Below are positions 8,616-17,065 of a stretch of 64,000 nt of DNA, one piece after another. Source of the stretch: JACDEA01 sp963742585 (GTDB lineage Bacteria > Actinomycetota > Acidimicrobiia > Acidimicrobiales > JACDEA01); assembly GCA_963742585.1 (NCBI GenBank), contig CAVUMI010000006.1:682001-746000 (forward strand). Reading direction: 5' to 3'. Position 1 is the first letter of the stretch, and each line of letters starts with the position of its first letter. The translations under genes and the position numbers were made by a program. The notes under the pieces are model-generated. The model was not told where the DNA came from and did not search any database. It saw only the letters and a list, made by a program, of their open reading frames with translations.

Positions 8616-9026
8616 ATGGCTGAGCTGGGAGACCGCTGGCGCGATCTCGGAGAATTCATACGTGAGCAACGCAGTAACAACCGGCTGTCGCTGCGCAGCC
8701 TCTCGCAGCTTGCCGGGATCTCGAACCCATACCTGAGCCAGATAGAACGCGGCCTGCGCAAGCCATCGGCCGAGATCCTCCAGCAGATCGCCAAGGCGCT
8801 GCGCATCCAAGCCGAGACGCTCTACGTGCGGGCCGGGATTCTCGAGGAGCGCCCGACCGAGCACGACCTCGAGCGCGACATCCTCCGCGACCCCTTCCTC
8901 ACCGAGGATCAGAAGCAGACGCTCATCAAGGTATACCTGTCTCTTCGTCACGAGAACGAGGACCGATTGGTCTCGCCGCCGTTGTTGGAGGCGGATATCG
9001 AGTCGATGACCACGCCCGACTCGTAG
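8616..9026 (+). CDS. XRE-family transcriptional regulator
   Basis: A 136-residue protein with one helix-turn-helix domain at about residues 11-67: LGEFIREQRSNNRLSLRSLS then AGISNPYLSQIERGLRKPSA is the typical Cro/C1 motif. The tail (68-136) is acidic and helical with EDQKQTLIKVYLSLRHEN. Similar short actinobacterial XRE proteins resemble PopR/ClgR-like regulators of proteolysis but this identity is not secure. A stretch of 215 bases follows before the next start, with no further gene seen. Confidence 0.85.
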   Translation: MAELGDRWRDLGEFIREQRSNNRLSLRSLSQLAGISNPYLSQIERGLRKPSAEILQQIAKALRIQAETLYVRAGILEERPTEHDLERDILRDPFLTEDQKQTLIKVYLSLRHENEDRLVSPPLLEADIESMTTPDS

Positions 9027-9241
9027 ATCGTCGAGGCACTCAAGCCCGGTAGTGATCGGGCGATGCCGGACCGTTTAGTTGGCTACCAGGAAGCTGGGCA
9101 AAGCGTTGCCGCACTGCCTGCTCGCGACACTCGCGGGCATGCGAGCGGGCGCGTGTGTGGTTCACATGGAACGTGAGGTGGACGAACTTCGTCCGCCGGC
9201 TGCCCCGACGCCTGCCGAGCTGCGAGCGTACGATCCGCGAC

Positions 9242-9715
9242 GTGAGTTCCGACCAGCTCGGCGATTTCAGGGCTCAATCGGTGGCCGCTCTCGTAGCCGG
9301 CGACTTTGTGGCGGCGACAGAGGCGACCCGTCAGGGCGTTCCGATGAACAATCTCATGGGCTTGACGATCGTCCGGGTCGACGACGGCGGGGCGCTCTTG
9401 ACGATGGAAGTGAACGAAGAGGTCAGGGGAGCCGCCGCGGGCACCGTCCATGGCGGCATCCTCGCCACGTTCGCCGACACGGCCATGGCGATATGCCTCG
9501 GCGGCGCGTACGACATGACCGCATCGATCCCGGTGACCACGGACATGCATATGCGGTACTACCGACAGCCGAACGCCGGGCCGCTGACGGCCAACGCGAC
9601 CGTTGTCCACCGCGGCCGTCGCCTGCTCGGGGCAGAGTGCTGTATCACCGACGCGCACGACCGCGTCCTAACGCGATCGACTGCGACGTACATGCTGACG
9701 CCGCTCCAGCTCTGA
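9242..9715 (+). CDS. PaaI-family acyl-CoA thioesterase
   Basis: A 157-residue hotdog-fold protein. GTVHGGILATFADTAMAICL contains the conserved HGG and following Asp of the PaaI/YbgC family, and IPVTTDMHMRYYRQP forms the next strand. It hydrolyses aryl- or acyl-CoA thioesters in the cytoplasm. The GTG at 9242 is preferred to a far-upstream start because the domain begins shortly after it; the start is uncertain since no strong ribosome site is seen. Confidence 0.8.
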   Translation: MSSDQLGDFRAQSVAALVAGDFVAATEATRQGVPMNNLMGLTIVRVDDGGALLTMEVNEEVRGAAAGTVHGGILATFADTAMAICLGGAYDMTASIPVTTDMHMRYYRQPNAGPLTANATVVHRGRRLLGAECCITDAHDRVLTRSTATYMLTPLQL

Positions 9716-9736
9716 GACCGCCGAGTCCTCAGGGGG

Positions 9737-10555
9737 CTAGCCGGGTGCTTCGGTCGCGAACGTCTTCAGGAGTTCGACGTAGCGCGCTGGGACGCTCAGG
9801 TGCGGTACGTGGTCTCCGCCGTCGATCGTGATCCGTTCGGTCGTGGCCAGCTGTTTCGCCACAATGTCGACGACGGGGCCGAAGAACGGCGCGCTCTCGG
9901 TCCCGCTGGTCAGCAGAGACGGCTTCTCAAACGCCGAGAGTGCGTCAAGATCCATCTGAAGCGCATCCGGATCGCGCACCTCGTCGAGCCAGGTCGGCGC
10001 GTTGTTGATGAACGTCTCGCGCATTTCCGCGCTCAACCGACCGTCCCATGCGCCTGGGCCGAACGCGATGGACTCCACGAAGAGACGCGCACCGCCGGCG
10101 TGATCCTTGGCCTCCAACAACTCCACGACAGCGCCGATCCGACGCTCGATCTCGCCGAGCGCGGGCTCGAATTCGGTTCCGACGAGCAGCGGAAACAGCG
10201 GCGGCTCATGCGCGATCAGGCTTCGGAAGATGTCTGGCCGCCGCGTCGCAGTCCTCAAGGCGATGGCAGCTCCGAACGAGTTGCCGGCAATGTGCGCCGG
10301 TCCAAGCCCGAGCTGGTCTACGAGCGCGGCCAAGTCATCGGCATCTTCAAACACGCTGCCTTGGCCAGTCGGCCCGTCGCTTGCGCTGTGGCCACGCCGG
10401 TCGTAGGTCAGCACGCGGAACGAGTCGGCCAGCGCACCAACCACCGGATCCCAGTTGTGATGGTCGCCCCACGAGCCATGGACGAGAACCAGGGAATCAC
10501 CGTCGCCACTCAACTCGTAATAGAGGTCGACGCCGTTCGTATTCGCAACGGGCAT
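9737..10555 (-). CDS. Alpha/beta hydrolase
   Basis: A 272-residue protein. LVLVHGSWGDHHNWDPVV gives the oxyanion HG motif, AGNSFGAAIAL the nucleophile Ser in G-x-S-x-G, and GGDHVPHLSVP the catalytic His; the acid lies near DALSAFEKPSLL. The ATG at 10555 has GGAGG (GAGGGAGGCC) just upstream. The most similar general group is the esterase/lactonase branch (haloperoxidase-like). It is transcribed away from the decayed MarR-like gene at 10629, a usual pairing of regulator and target. Confidence 0.85.
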   Translation of the reverse strand: MPVANTNGVDLYYELSGDGDSLVLVHGSWGDHHNWDPVVGALADSFRVLTYDRRGHSASDGPTGQGSVFEDADDLAALVDQLGLGPAHIAGNSFGAAIALRTATRRPDIFRSLIAHEPPLFPLLVGTEFEPALGEIERRIGAVVELLEAKDHAGGARLFVESIAFGPGAWDGRLSAEMRETFINNAPTWLDEVRDPDALQMDLDALSAFEKPSLLTSGTESAPFFGPVVDIVAKQLATTERITIDGGDHVPHLSVPARYVELLKTFATEAPG

Positions 10556-10628
10556 TGGGGCCTCCCTCTGGACGGCGCCGCTTCGCGCTTGGCCAAAAGT
10601 AACCGAGACGACGTCCCGCGCGCTCGAC

Positions 10629-11107
10629 GTGTCGGGACTGCTGTCGCGCGCTCTGCTGGCGCTCAGGTTGGAGTTCGAGAAGACGTCGGCGGTGTCGCTG
10701 ACCGCATCGGCCGACGTGCTCCGAGTGCTCGAGGACGGAATGCCCCTGAAGGACATCCCGCTCCATGCGGGGGTGGCCAAGGAGGGCGTGGTCGCACGCG
10801 TCAACTTTCTCGACAAGAACAGCTACGTGTCGCTCAGTGCCGACAAGGCCAAGGTCGTGACGCCGACGGCCAAGGGGCGCGCCGCGACGCCACACTTGGG
10901 AAGTCATCGACTGCCGAACTCCGACGCGCTCTCGCCGCGATCGTCGCGCACCCAAAGTTCGTCGACGGTCTACGACCCCACGACGCCAGCTGGCGATGGA
11001 ACAAGCGGTACGTCACGCAGACGGAGGCAACGCTCGCCGCCCCGCTCAACGCGCTACCGCACCACCCGATGATTACGCACCGGGGCGGCTTCCCCGATGG
11101 GTGCTGA
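10629..11107 (+). pseudogene. MarR-like winged-helix regulator remnant
   Basis: The first part, LLSRALLALRLEFEKTSAVS through VVTPTAKGRAA, is the winged-helix DNA-binding domain of an actinobacterial MarR-like family. The authentic C-terminal ending LPHHPMITHRGGFPDGC and the preceding ELRRALAAIVAHPKFVDGLR lie in another frame. The join near 10885-10900 needs a -1 or +2 shift and about twenty residues of the linker helix are missing. Unlike the other frame breaks here it is not a simple one-base insertion, so I read it as real decay. It faces the alpha/beta hydrolase gene. Confidence 0.6.
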
Positions 11108-11239
11108 GCGGTGCCCCACGTGCTTAGGCTGTCGCGGCGTGAGCAATTCCGGGACCAGGCGGATTTCGTCGCACAAGGCGCGGCCGCCCTCGCCGCGATC
11201 GACCGCCACGTACATGCTCGTTCCCCTGGGGAGCTGACG

Positions 11240-11329
11240 ATGGCTGACGCAGTGTTCCTCTGGCTCGGGTTCTTGATTCCGATTGTCCTCGCCGTGCGGA
11301 TCGACCGGCAGCTGCGCGGGCGTCGCTGA
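11240..11329 (+). CDS. Small single-pass membrane protein (29 aa)
   Basis: ATG at 11240 with GGGGAG upstream; the peptide is one hydrophobic helix (AVFLWLGFLIPIVLAV) followed by basic RIDRQLRGRR. Its TGA overlaps the start of the next membrane gene (TGATG), which argues for real, coupled translation. A longer 72-residue version from 11111 is possible but its first part has no recognisable character. The function is unknown. Confidence 0.5.
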   Translation: MADAVFLWLGFLIPIVLAVRIDRQLRGRR

Positions 11330-11799
11330 TGTACGTCGGCCATCTTGGGCTCGGCCTGGTAGCCAAGAGTCGGCGGCCTGACGTTCCGCTGGGCGTGTTC
11401 CTCATCGCCAGCGTCACTACCGACCTCCTCTACTTCTCCCTATTTCACACCCTGCCGCTTGTCGCACTCACTACCGCCGCGCTGTTCCTAGCTGGTGCGA
11501 TCCGGTTCGACCGCCATGTGGGTCTCCTGCTCGCCGCACTTGTCGTCGCACATCTCGGGGTCGATCTCCTCACCAGCGGCATCGCGCTCTGGCCGAACGG
11601 GTCCGAGCGCGGGTTCCGGCTCTACGACACTCCGCTGGCCGACTTCATTCTGGAAGCGCCCGTGATCGTCGCCGGTTGGTGGGTGTGGCGACGAACACTC
11701 CCCGACACCCGCGACCGGGCCGCCAACTCGATGCTGGTGTTGCTGCTCGTCAGTCAGGCCCTGTTCGACGCGTTCGTCGCCGGCACCGCCAACGGCTGA
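11329..11799 (+). CDS. Four-helix membrane protein, YdjM-like
   Basis: A 156-residue protein with about four hydrophobic segments. The opening MYVGHLGLGLVAKSRRPDVP resembles the GH-x-x-x-G start of YdjM/metal-dependent membrane hydrolase-like proteins (PF04307 group), with histidine at 5 and LVVAHLGVDLLTSG as a second His/Asp motif. The match is by pattern only. It is coupled to the small protein before it and converges with the GH43 gene. Confidence 0.55.
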   Translation: MYVGHLGLGLVAKSRRPDVPLGVFLIASVTTDLLYFSLFHTLPLVALTTAALFLAGAIRFDRHVGLLLAALVVAHLGVDLLTSGIALWPNGSERGFRLYDTPLADFILEAPVIVAGWWVWRRTLPDTRDRAANSMLVLLLVSQALFDAFVAGTANG

Positions 11800-11811
11800 C
11801 GCCGGTTGCGC

Positions 11812-13128
11812 CTATCGAGCGACGGGCCAGCCGTCGGCGGTCCAGCGCAGCGGCAGGATTCCAAGTGTGGGCGTACCGCCGTTCGCCGCGTCGTACCAAT
11901 GGAAGACGATGTCGAAGCGGTTGCCACGCCGCAGCACGGCGTTGTGACCAGGGCCACGCATGTCGCCCCGTGACGTCAACACGTAGCGGCCGCCACCGGC
12001 GAGCATTGGGATCCCGAGATCGTCCACGAACGGTCCGTCGACCGATCGCGAGCGTCCGACCCTCACGTTGTAGGTGCTGTCGGTACCGCGACAGCAGTAG
12101 TCGTACGAAGCGAACAGGTAATACCAACCGCGTCTGGCGATCATGTAGCCGGCTTCGACAGCGGTGTACTCCTGCACGTTGGTGGCCAGCGGTACGGGCA
12201 CCAACGGCCGTATCGGCCGACCGGTGACTCGGTCCAGGCGCAGCGCCTTCAAGCCGCCGTAGAACGAACCGAACACGAGGTGCGGCCTGCCGGATGCATC
12301 GCGGATGACGTTGGGGTCGAGCGCGACATAGTCCGTGGGGATCCCCCCGGTATCAGTGAGCTCCCGGGAATCAAGGATGGGGCCCTCGTCGTGCCATTCG
12401 TAGCGGCCGTCGCTCGGGTCGAGCGTGGCGTTGGTGGCCAGGCCGATCACCGCCCGCTTCGCTCCGAATGTGGACACCGTGTAGTAGAGGTGCCATCGCC
12501 CGGCGAAGAACGACACGTCGGGGGCCCAGGGAAATTGCGTTCCGGGAACGAGCTGTGCGGCCCATGCCGGCCCATCGGTGGTGAACACGCGGCCCACCGT
12601 TTCCCAGTGCAGCAGGTCCCACGATCGCCGGATCGGGACTCCGGGTCCGGTCGAGTACACGTAGTACCAGTCGCGTGATGCGGCGATCGCGGGGTCGTGC
12701 ACGTCGGCAACGTCACCCATCAGCCGCGGCGCCTGGGTTACCGGAACGCGCGAATGCGGCACTGCGCCCGGGTTCCCGACGGCGAGGATGCCGCCTGGGC
12801 CCAGCACCTCGCCCTCGACCGTGTCACCGATCCCGATCTGCCGGGCGTCGGTCGTTCCGATCACGGTGGCTTCGCCGGCCGGCGCATTGATCTCGTAGCG
12901 CGTCCGACTCCCACCCCGGCTGTCGGTGTAGCTGACGCGGAGGTGGAAGGGCCCGGTCCCCACGAAGCTGGCGACGTCGGTGGCGACATACACGCACTTG
13001 GGTGACACCGGATACACCAATACGCACGACTCAGGCGGAACGGCGGCCTCGACGGGCAGCGTCGTGGTTGCGGCGAGCGAGGCGCTCAGCAGCACGAGCA
13101 GGCGCCGCAGCCCCCGTGTTCGTCTCAT
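11812..13128 (-). CDS. Secreted glycoside hydrolase family 43 (arabinanase-like)
   Basis: A 438-residue protein with a signal peptide (RRTRGLRRLLVLLSASLAA... cleaved near VEA-AV). A beta-rich N-terminal region of about 110 residues is followed by a five-bladed GH43 domain: DVADVHDPAIAA carries the catalytic-base Asp, YVALDPNVIRDASGRPHLVF the second Asp, and NVQEYTAVEAGYMIARRGWY the likely catalytic Glu. It probably cleaves alpha-1,5-arabinan or xylan outside the cell. The upstream in-frame extension to 13224 was rejected because the signal peptide starts at 13128. Confidence 0.82.
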   Translation of the reverse strand: MRRTRGLRRLLVLLSASLAATTTLPVEAAVPPESCVLVYPVSPKCVYVATDVASFVGTGPFHLRVSYTDSRGGSRTRYEINAPAGEATVIGTTDARQIGIGDTVEGEVLGPGGILAVGNPGAVPHSRVPVTQAPRLMGDVADVHDPAIAASRDWYYVYSTGPGVPIRRSWDLLHWETVGRVFTTDGPAWAAQLVPGTQFPWAPDVSFFAGRWHLYYTVSTFGAKRAVIGLATNATLDPSDGRYEWHDEGPILDSRELTDTGGIPTDYVALDPNVIRDASGRPHLVFGSFYGGLKALRLDRVTGRPIRPLVPVPLATNVQEYTAVEAGYMIARRGWYYLFASYDYCCRGTDSTYNVRVGRSRSVDGPFVDDLGIPMLAGGGRYVLTSRGDMRGPGHNAVLRRGNRFDIVFHWYDAANGGTPTLGILPLRWTADGWPVAR

Positions 13129-13160
13129 AGCCGAAGGTTCGCCGCCGGGGATCCCGAGCC

Positions 13161-13180
13161 CTTTCAGCGATCTTTCAGCG
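13161..13180. promoter_or_regulatory. 11-bp-spaced direct repeat, candidate OmpR/PhoP-type box
   Basis: CTTTCAGCG occurs at 13161-13169 and again at 13172-13180, an exact 11-bp period. Direct repeats one helical turn apart are bound by OmpR/PhoP-family regulators. It lies in the shared upstream region of the divergent GH43 and secreted-repeat genes, about 35 bases from the GH43 start. Confidence 0.4.
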
Positions 13181-13241
13181 GGCCCCCGTACAACGGGCAA
13201 CTGGGGCGCGCACCGCGTCGCCATACGAAATGGGGGGAAAC

Positions 13242-13925
13242 ATGATGAATATCATCAGCCGCGCGGTGGCGTTGGCTGCACTGCTGGTCGGCCTGACCGC
13301 AACTGCCGCGTTCGCGGCGCCGAACGACGGTGAATTGGGCGGACCCGCTGACGCCAGCGAGATAGCTGCCTCGTCGGCGTGTCCGACCGGATCGCCTGTC
13401 GTCGGTGTCTCGGGCTTCGTGCGCTTCATGTCGGGGAATGCGGTTGCGCAGGTGCTGACCGTTCAGTGCCTGGTCAGCGGTAGCACCGTCGCTGGAACCG
13501 GCACGATTGGCGAGCAGGTGGAGGGTGACAACACCACCGACGCCACCGCATGCCCGGCCGGCCAGGTGGGCGTCGGCATCACCGGTCGTGAAGGCGACTT
13601 CATCGACAAGATTGTCCTGCGTTGCCAGGACGACAGCCTGACCGGCGCCATTACCAACGCGGTCGAGGAGTTCGGTGGCGAGGGCGGCGAAGCCGATGGT
13701 CCTTATGACTGCCCGGCGGGCCAACTCCTGACCGGCCTCGACGGCACCGAGGTGTTCGACGGCGTGACCGCCCGTGCGGTGAACGTCGTGTGTGCATCGC
13801 CGCCCGCCCAGGTCCATCGGCCGTGCATCGTCAAGGGCCCGAAGGGCCTCCTGACGCGACCGGCCGATGCGTTGCTGCCTGGCCTCCGGCCGCTGACCTG
13901 CACACTGGCCAAGCTGGGTCTTTAA
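13242..13925 (+). CDS. Secreted cysteine protein with three internal repeats
   Basis: About 227 residues, signal peptide at the N-terminus (IISRAVALAALLVGL... to AFA). Three repeats follow, each starting Cys-Pro-x-Gly and ending val-x-Cys about 25-30 residues later: CPTGSPVVGVSGFVRF, CPAGQVGVGITGREGD and CPAGQLLTGLDGTEVF. The spacing suggests three disulfide-closed beta modules, like a beta-prism or jacalin-like lectin. GGGGGGA upstream allows ATG 13242 or 13245. It is divergent from GH43, so binding of a polysaccharide is a reasonable guess, not shown. Confidence 0.62.
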   Translation: MMNIISRAVALAALLVGLTATAAFAAPNDGELGGPADASEIAASSACPTGSPVVGVSGFVRFMSGNAVAQVLTVQCLVSGSTVAGTGTIGEQVEGDNTTDATACPAGQVGVGITGREGDFIDKIVLRCQDDSLTGAITNAVEEFGGEGGEADGPYDCPAGQLLTGLDGTEVFDGVTARAVNVVCASPPAQVHRPCIVKGPKGLLTRPADALLPGLRPLTCTLAKLGL

Positions 13926-13937
13926 GCACGAGCGCTC

Positions 13938-13985
13938 ACTGGTCTGCGGTTTCTGTGGTGTACACAGCGGAAACCGCGGACCAGT
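13938..13985 (+). terminator. Long stem-loop after the secreted-repeat gene
   Basis: ACTGGTCTGCGGTTTC pairs with GCGGAAACCGCGGACCAGT-side sequence (13967-13985) allowing two G-U pairs, giving a stem of about 18 bp. There is no U-run, as is common for actinobacterial terminators. It separates the secreted-repeat gene from mshA. Confidence 0.65.
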
Positions 13986-14064
13986 CGCGTCGCCGGGCGC
14001 CCAGGAGGCCGACTCGCCCTACGATGGGGAAGAACTCCCCGATTCCGAACGTTTAGGTCTCCGC

Positions 14065-15276
14065 GTGCGCAGCCTGGCCATCCTCTCGATGCATACGTCC
14101 CCGCTGGCCCAACCGGGCACGGGAGACGGCGGTGGCATGAACGTCTACGTCCGCGAGCTCGCAGCTGCCCTGGCCCGCGCCGGCGTGGCCGCCGACGTAT
14201 ACACCCGCGCTGATTCGCCCACGCAGCCGCCCGTGGTCACCGTCGAGCCCGGTCTGCGGGTCCATCACATCGCGGCCGGACCGCAGGCTCCGCTCGACAA
14301 GGGCCAGCTCCCGGCCGTCGTCGACGAGTTCGCCACCGGAGTTCTCGATCGGGTGCGCGACAACCCCGCCGACGCCATCCACGCCAATTACTGGCTGTCC
14401 GGCGTCGCTGGCCACGCCCTCAAGCATCAGCTCGACCTCCCGCTCGTCTCGACGTTTCACACGCTCGACCGGGTGAAGGCCGAGGACGGCGACGACGACG
14501 GCCAGCGGGCCGAAGCCGAGGCCGCGGTGATTGGTTGCTCCGACGCCATCCTCGCGTCGTGCGCGGTCGAGGCGGCTCAGCTGCGCGATCTCTACGACGC
14601 CGACCCCGCCCGTATCGAGATCGTCGCCCCCGGCGTCGACCACGCCTTCTTCGCTCCCGGCGACCGGCGTCAGGCCCGACGCGCGCTGGGGCTTGCCGAA
14701 GACGGGCCGCTGCTGCTCTTCGTCGGCCGCATTCAACCTCTCAAAGGGCTCGACGTGGCGGTGCAGGCGCTGGCCCATCTCGATGACCAGACCGCACGAC
14801 TCGTTGTGGTTGGCGGTCCCAGCGGCGTGCTGGGCGCCGCGGAGCTGGCACACGTCCACGCGCTGGTCGACGACCTCGGCCTCGAGCACCGCGTGCATTT
14901 CGTGCCGCCGCAGCGACACGAGCTTCTCTCGACCTACTACCGCGCCGCCGACGTTTCCCTCGTCCCCAGTCGCTCGGAGTCCTTCGGCCTGGTCGCGCTG
15001 GAAGCTGCGGCATGCGGCACGCCGGTTGTGGCGTGTGCGGTGGGCGGTCTGCGAACACTGGTCGATCACGGCGAAACCGGCTTTCTCGTCGAAGGGCGGG
15101 ATCCCGACGTGTTCGCCAGCTACACCGCCAAGATCCTCGAGAACCCGGCGCTGGCGGCCGAGTTCGGTCAACGGGCCGCGCAGCGCGCCCGTCGCTACAC
15201 CTGGTCGATCGCTGCCGCCCGCCTGCGTCGGCTGTACGCCGACCTCACGGCGCGCGAGCTCGTCGATTGTCCGTAG
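14065..15276 (+). CDS. mshA: D-inositol-3-phosphate glycosyltransferase (mycothiol step 1)
   Basis: A 403-residue GT4 glycosyltransferase. The opening LAILSMHTSPLAQPGTGDGG with MNVYVRELA is diagnostic of MshA, as are STFHTLDRVK and the C-terminal donor site SRSESFGLVALEAAACGTPV. MshA transfers GlcNAc from UDP-GlcNAc to inositol-3-phosphate, the first committed step of mycothiol synthesis. The GTG at 14065 is the start. The next gene is a YbjN-type protein, the same order as in mycobacteria (mshA then a YbjN-like gene), which supports the call. Confidence 0.87.
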   Translation: MRSLAILSMHTSPLAQPGTGDGGGMNVYVRELAAALARAGVAADVYTRADSPTQPPVVTVEPGLRVHHIAAGPQAPLDKGQLPAVVDEFATGVLDRVRDNPADAIHANYWLSGVAGHALKHQLDLPLVSTFHTLDRVKAEDGDDDGQRAEAEAAVIGCSDAILASCAVEAAQLRDLYDADPARIEIVAPGVDHAFFAPGDRRQARRALGLAEDGPLLLFVGRIQPLKGLDVAVQALAHLDDQTARLVVVGGPSGVLGAAELAHVHALVDDLGLEHRVHFVPPQRHELLSTYYRAADVSLVPSRSESFGLVALEAAACGTPVVACAVGGLRTLVDHGETGFLVEGRDPDVFASYTAKILENPALAAEFGQRAAQRARRYTWSIAAARLRRLYADLTARELVDCP

Positions 15277-15731
15277 ATCCGGCGACGCCAGAGCAGCTGG
15301 TCGCGCTCGGGGAGCTCATCGACCGGTGGGCCGCCCGCGAAGCCGAGGCCAACCCGATGCTCCTCGCCGTCGATCACGATCCCGAGGCGCGCCGTTGGTA
15401 CGTACGCATGAAGGGCGAGGAGAAAACCACTACGACGGTGTGGCTCACGCTGCGCCAGCGCACCCTCCACTTCGAGACCTACTTCATGCCCGCTCCGGAG
15501 GAGAACGTGGCGGCCTGCTACGAGTACCTCCTGCGGGCCAACTTCGGGTTGTTCGCGATGCGCTTCGCGATCGGACCAGAGGACGCGATCTACCTCGTCG
15601 GGCAGATGCCCCTCGTGGCCATCGATGACGACGAGATCGACCGCATCATCGGGGCCAGCTGGGCCTACTCGGAGCGCTACTTCCGCCCCGCCATGTCCAT
15701 CGGTTACGCGTCGGTTTTCAAGCCGCAATAG
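15267..15731 (+). CDS. YbjN-domain protein
   Basis: A 154-residue protein beginning at TTG 15267, overlapping the mshA stop by ten bases. EKTTTTVWLTLRQRTLHFET and EENVAACYEYLLRANFGLF are typical of the YbjN/type III chaperone-like fold found after mshA in actinobacteria. No catalytic motif. It ends ERYFRPAMSIGYASVF. It may modulate mycothiol or cell-envelope metabolism; only the neighbour relation supports this. Confidence 0.75.
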   Translation: MSVDPATPEQLVALGELIDRWAAREAEANPMLLAVDHDPEARRWYVRMKGEEKTTTTVWLTLRQRTLHFETYFMPAPEENVAACYEYLLRANFGLFAMRFAIGPEDAIYLVGQMPLVAIDDDEIDRIIGASWAYSERYFRPAMSIGYASVFKPQ

Positions 15732-15815
15732 ACCCTTGTTCCGCCCACGCGCCGCCGGTATGGTGCCGCCCGAGCCCGAGGAGCGGAACGCCCTCACTCG
15801 TTCGGGGAAGTACGA

Positions 15816-17030
15816 GTGACGGCGGGAGGTTCCTCGGGCTCGCTGCATCCGCCTCCGTTTGCGTTGATCGTCTCCATCACGATCACCGGCATCATGGCCA
15901 ATACCCTCATCACCCCGGCGGTGCCCGACATCCGCGACGCCTTCGGGGTGGGGACCGCGGCTGCCGGCCTCCTGCTCGCGGCGGCCACCGCGCCCGGAAT
16001 CGCGCTGGCGCCGGTCCTCGGACTGCTCGCCGACCGCTACGGCCGCCGGGAGGTGGTGGTGCCATGTCTCGTGCTGTTCGGCATCACCGGCGGCGTCTCC
16101 GCGCTCGCGCCCTCCTTCTCGGTGTTGCTCGCGCTGCGGTTCGCCCAGGGCATCGGGTCGGCCGGTCTCATCAACCTGGCAGTCACGATCATCGGCGATC
16201 ACTGGGAGGGCGCCGAGCGCACCCGCTACATCGGCCGCAACGCCGCGGCGCTCACCGCGTCGATCTTTGTGTTGCCGCCGCTCGGCGGCGCGCTCACCTC
16301 GCTCGGCGGCTGGCGGTGGACATTCGCTCCCTACTGGTTGGCGCTGGTGACCGCCGCCCTGGTGTGGCGGCGGCTGCCGCGCTCGACCCGCGTGGAGGTC
16401 ACGTTCCGTGCACAGCTCGGTGAGGCTCGGCCCTACGTGCGGACCCCGACGGTCCTCGCCGCCATGGCCATGGCCTTCGTGCTTTTCGTCCTCGTGTTCG
16501 GCCCCATGCTCACCGTGTTGCCGCTGTACCTCGCCGACCGCTTCGGTGTCGAGGCGGCCGGCCGCGGGCTCATGCTGGCGGTCCCGGCGGTCACGTCCAC
16601 CGCGGTCGCCCTCAATGTGAGCCGGATCCGTCGCTGGCTGGGCACCCGGGGCAGCCTGGCCGTCGCATTTGCGTTCTTTGTGGCCGGGCTGACGCTGCTG
16701 GGCGCGGTTCCCGTCCTGCCTGCGATCGTCATCGCGCTCCTGCTCCACGGCGCCGGGGAGGGCCTCGCCATTCCCACGCTCCAGGACACGGTGGCCAGCG
16801 CCGCGCCCATGCGTAACCGCGGGGCCCTGGTTGCCCTTTTCGTGGGCGTTTCGAGGGCCGGCCAGACGACGGGCCCCGTTCTCGGGGCTATCGGACTGGA
16901 CCAGCTGGGGGCCCGCAAAACCTTCCTCCTGGGCGCCGCGGTCAGCATTCCGATCGTGTTCTTGGCCTGGTGGCGACGCCTGACCGGGACCGCCCCGGTT
17001 GCGGGCGTCGAAAAGCCCTCGGTACCGTAG
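15816..17030 (+). CDS. MFS transporter (drug:H+ antiporter type)
   Basis: A 404-residue protein with about twelve hydrophobic segments. GLLADRYGRREVVVP is the cytoplasmic loop 2-3 motif A of the major facilitator superfamily, and RFAQGIGSAGLINLAV matches the antiporter motif in helix 4-5. The start GTG 15816 leads straight into a short Gly/Ser-rich head. The exported substrate is unknown. It lies between the mshA pair and a peptidoglycan peptidase. Confidence 0.85.
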   Translation: MTAGGSSGSLHPPPFALIVSITITGIMANTLITPAVPDIRDAFGVGTAAAGLLLAAATAPGIALAPVLGLLADRYGRREVVVPCLVLFGITGGVSALAPSFSVLLALRFAQGIGSAGLINLAVTIIGDHWEGAERTRYIGRNAAALTASIFVLPPLGGALTSLGGWRWTFAPYWLALVTAALVWRRLPRSTRVEVTFRAQLGEARPYVRTPTVLAAMAMAFVLFVLVFGPMLTVLPLYLADRFGVEAAGRGLMLAVPAVTSTAVALNVSRIRRWLGTRGSLAVAFAFFVAGLTLLGAVPVLPAIVIALLLHGAGEGLAIPTLQDTVASAAPMRNRGALVALFVGVSRAGQTTGPVLGAIGLDQLGARKTFLLGAAVSIPIVFLAWWRRLTGTAPVAGVEKPSVP

Positions 17031-17065
17031 ATACGGCTCCAGGGGCGGGGGGCCCGTCTTTTCGC

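Noticed and set aside
9079..9831. A 250-residue frame around the thioesterase
   Set aside because: Arg-rich shadow translation of the opposite phase; the hotdog protein in 9242-9715 explains the region.
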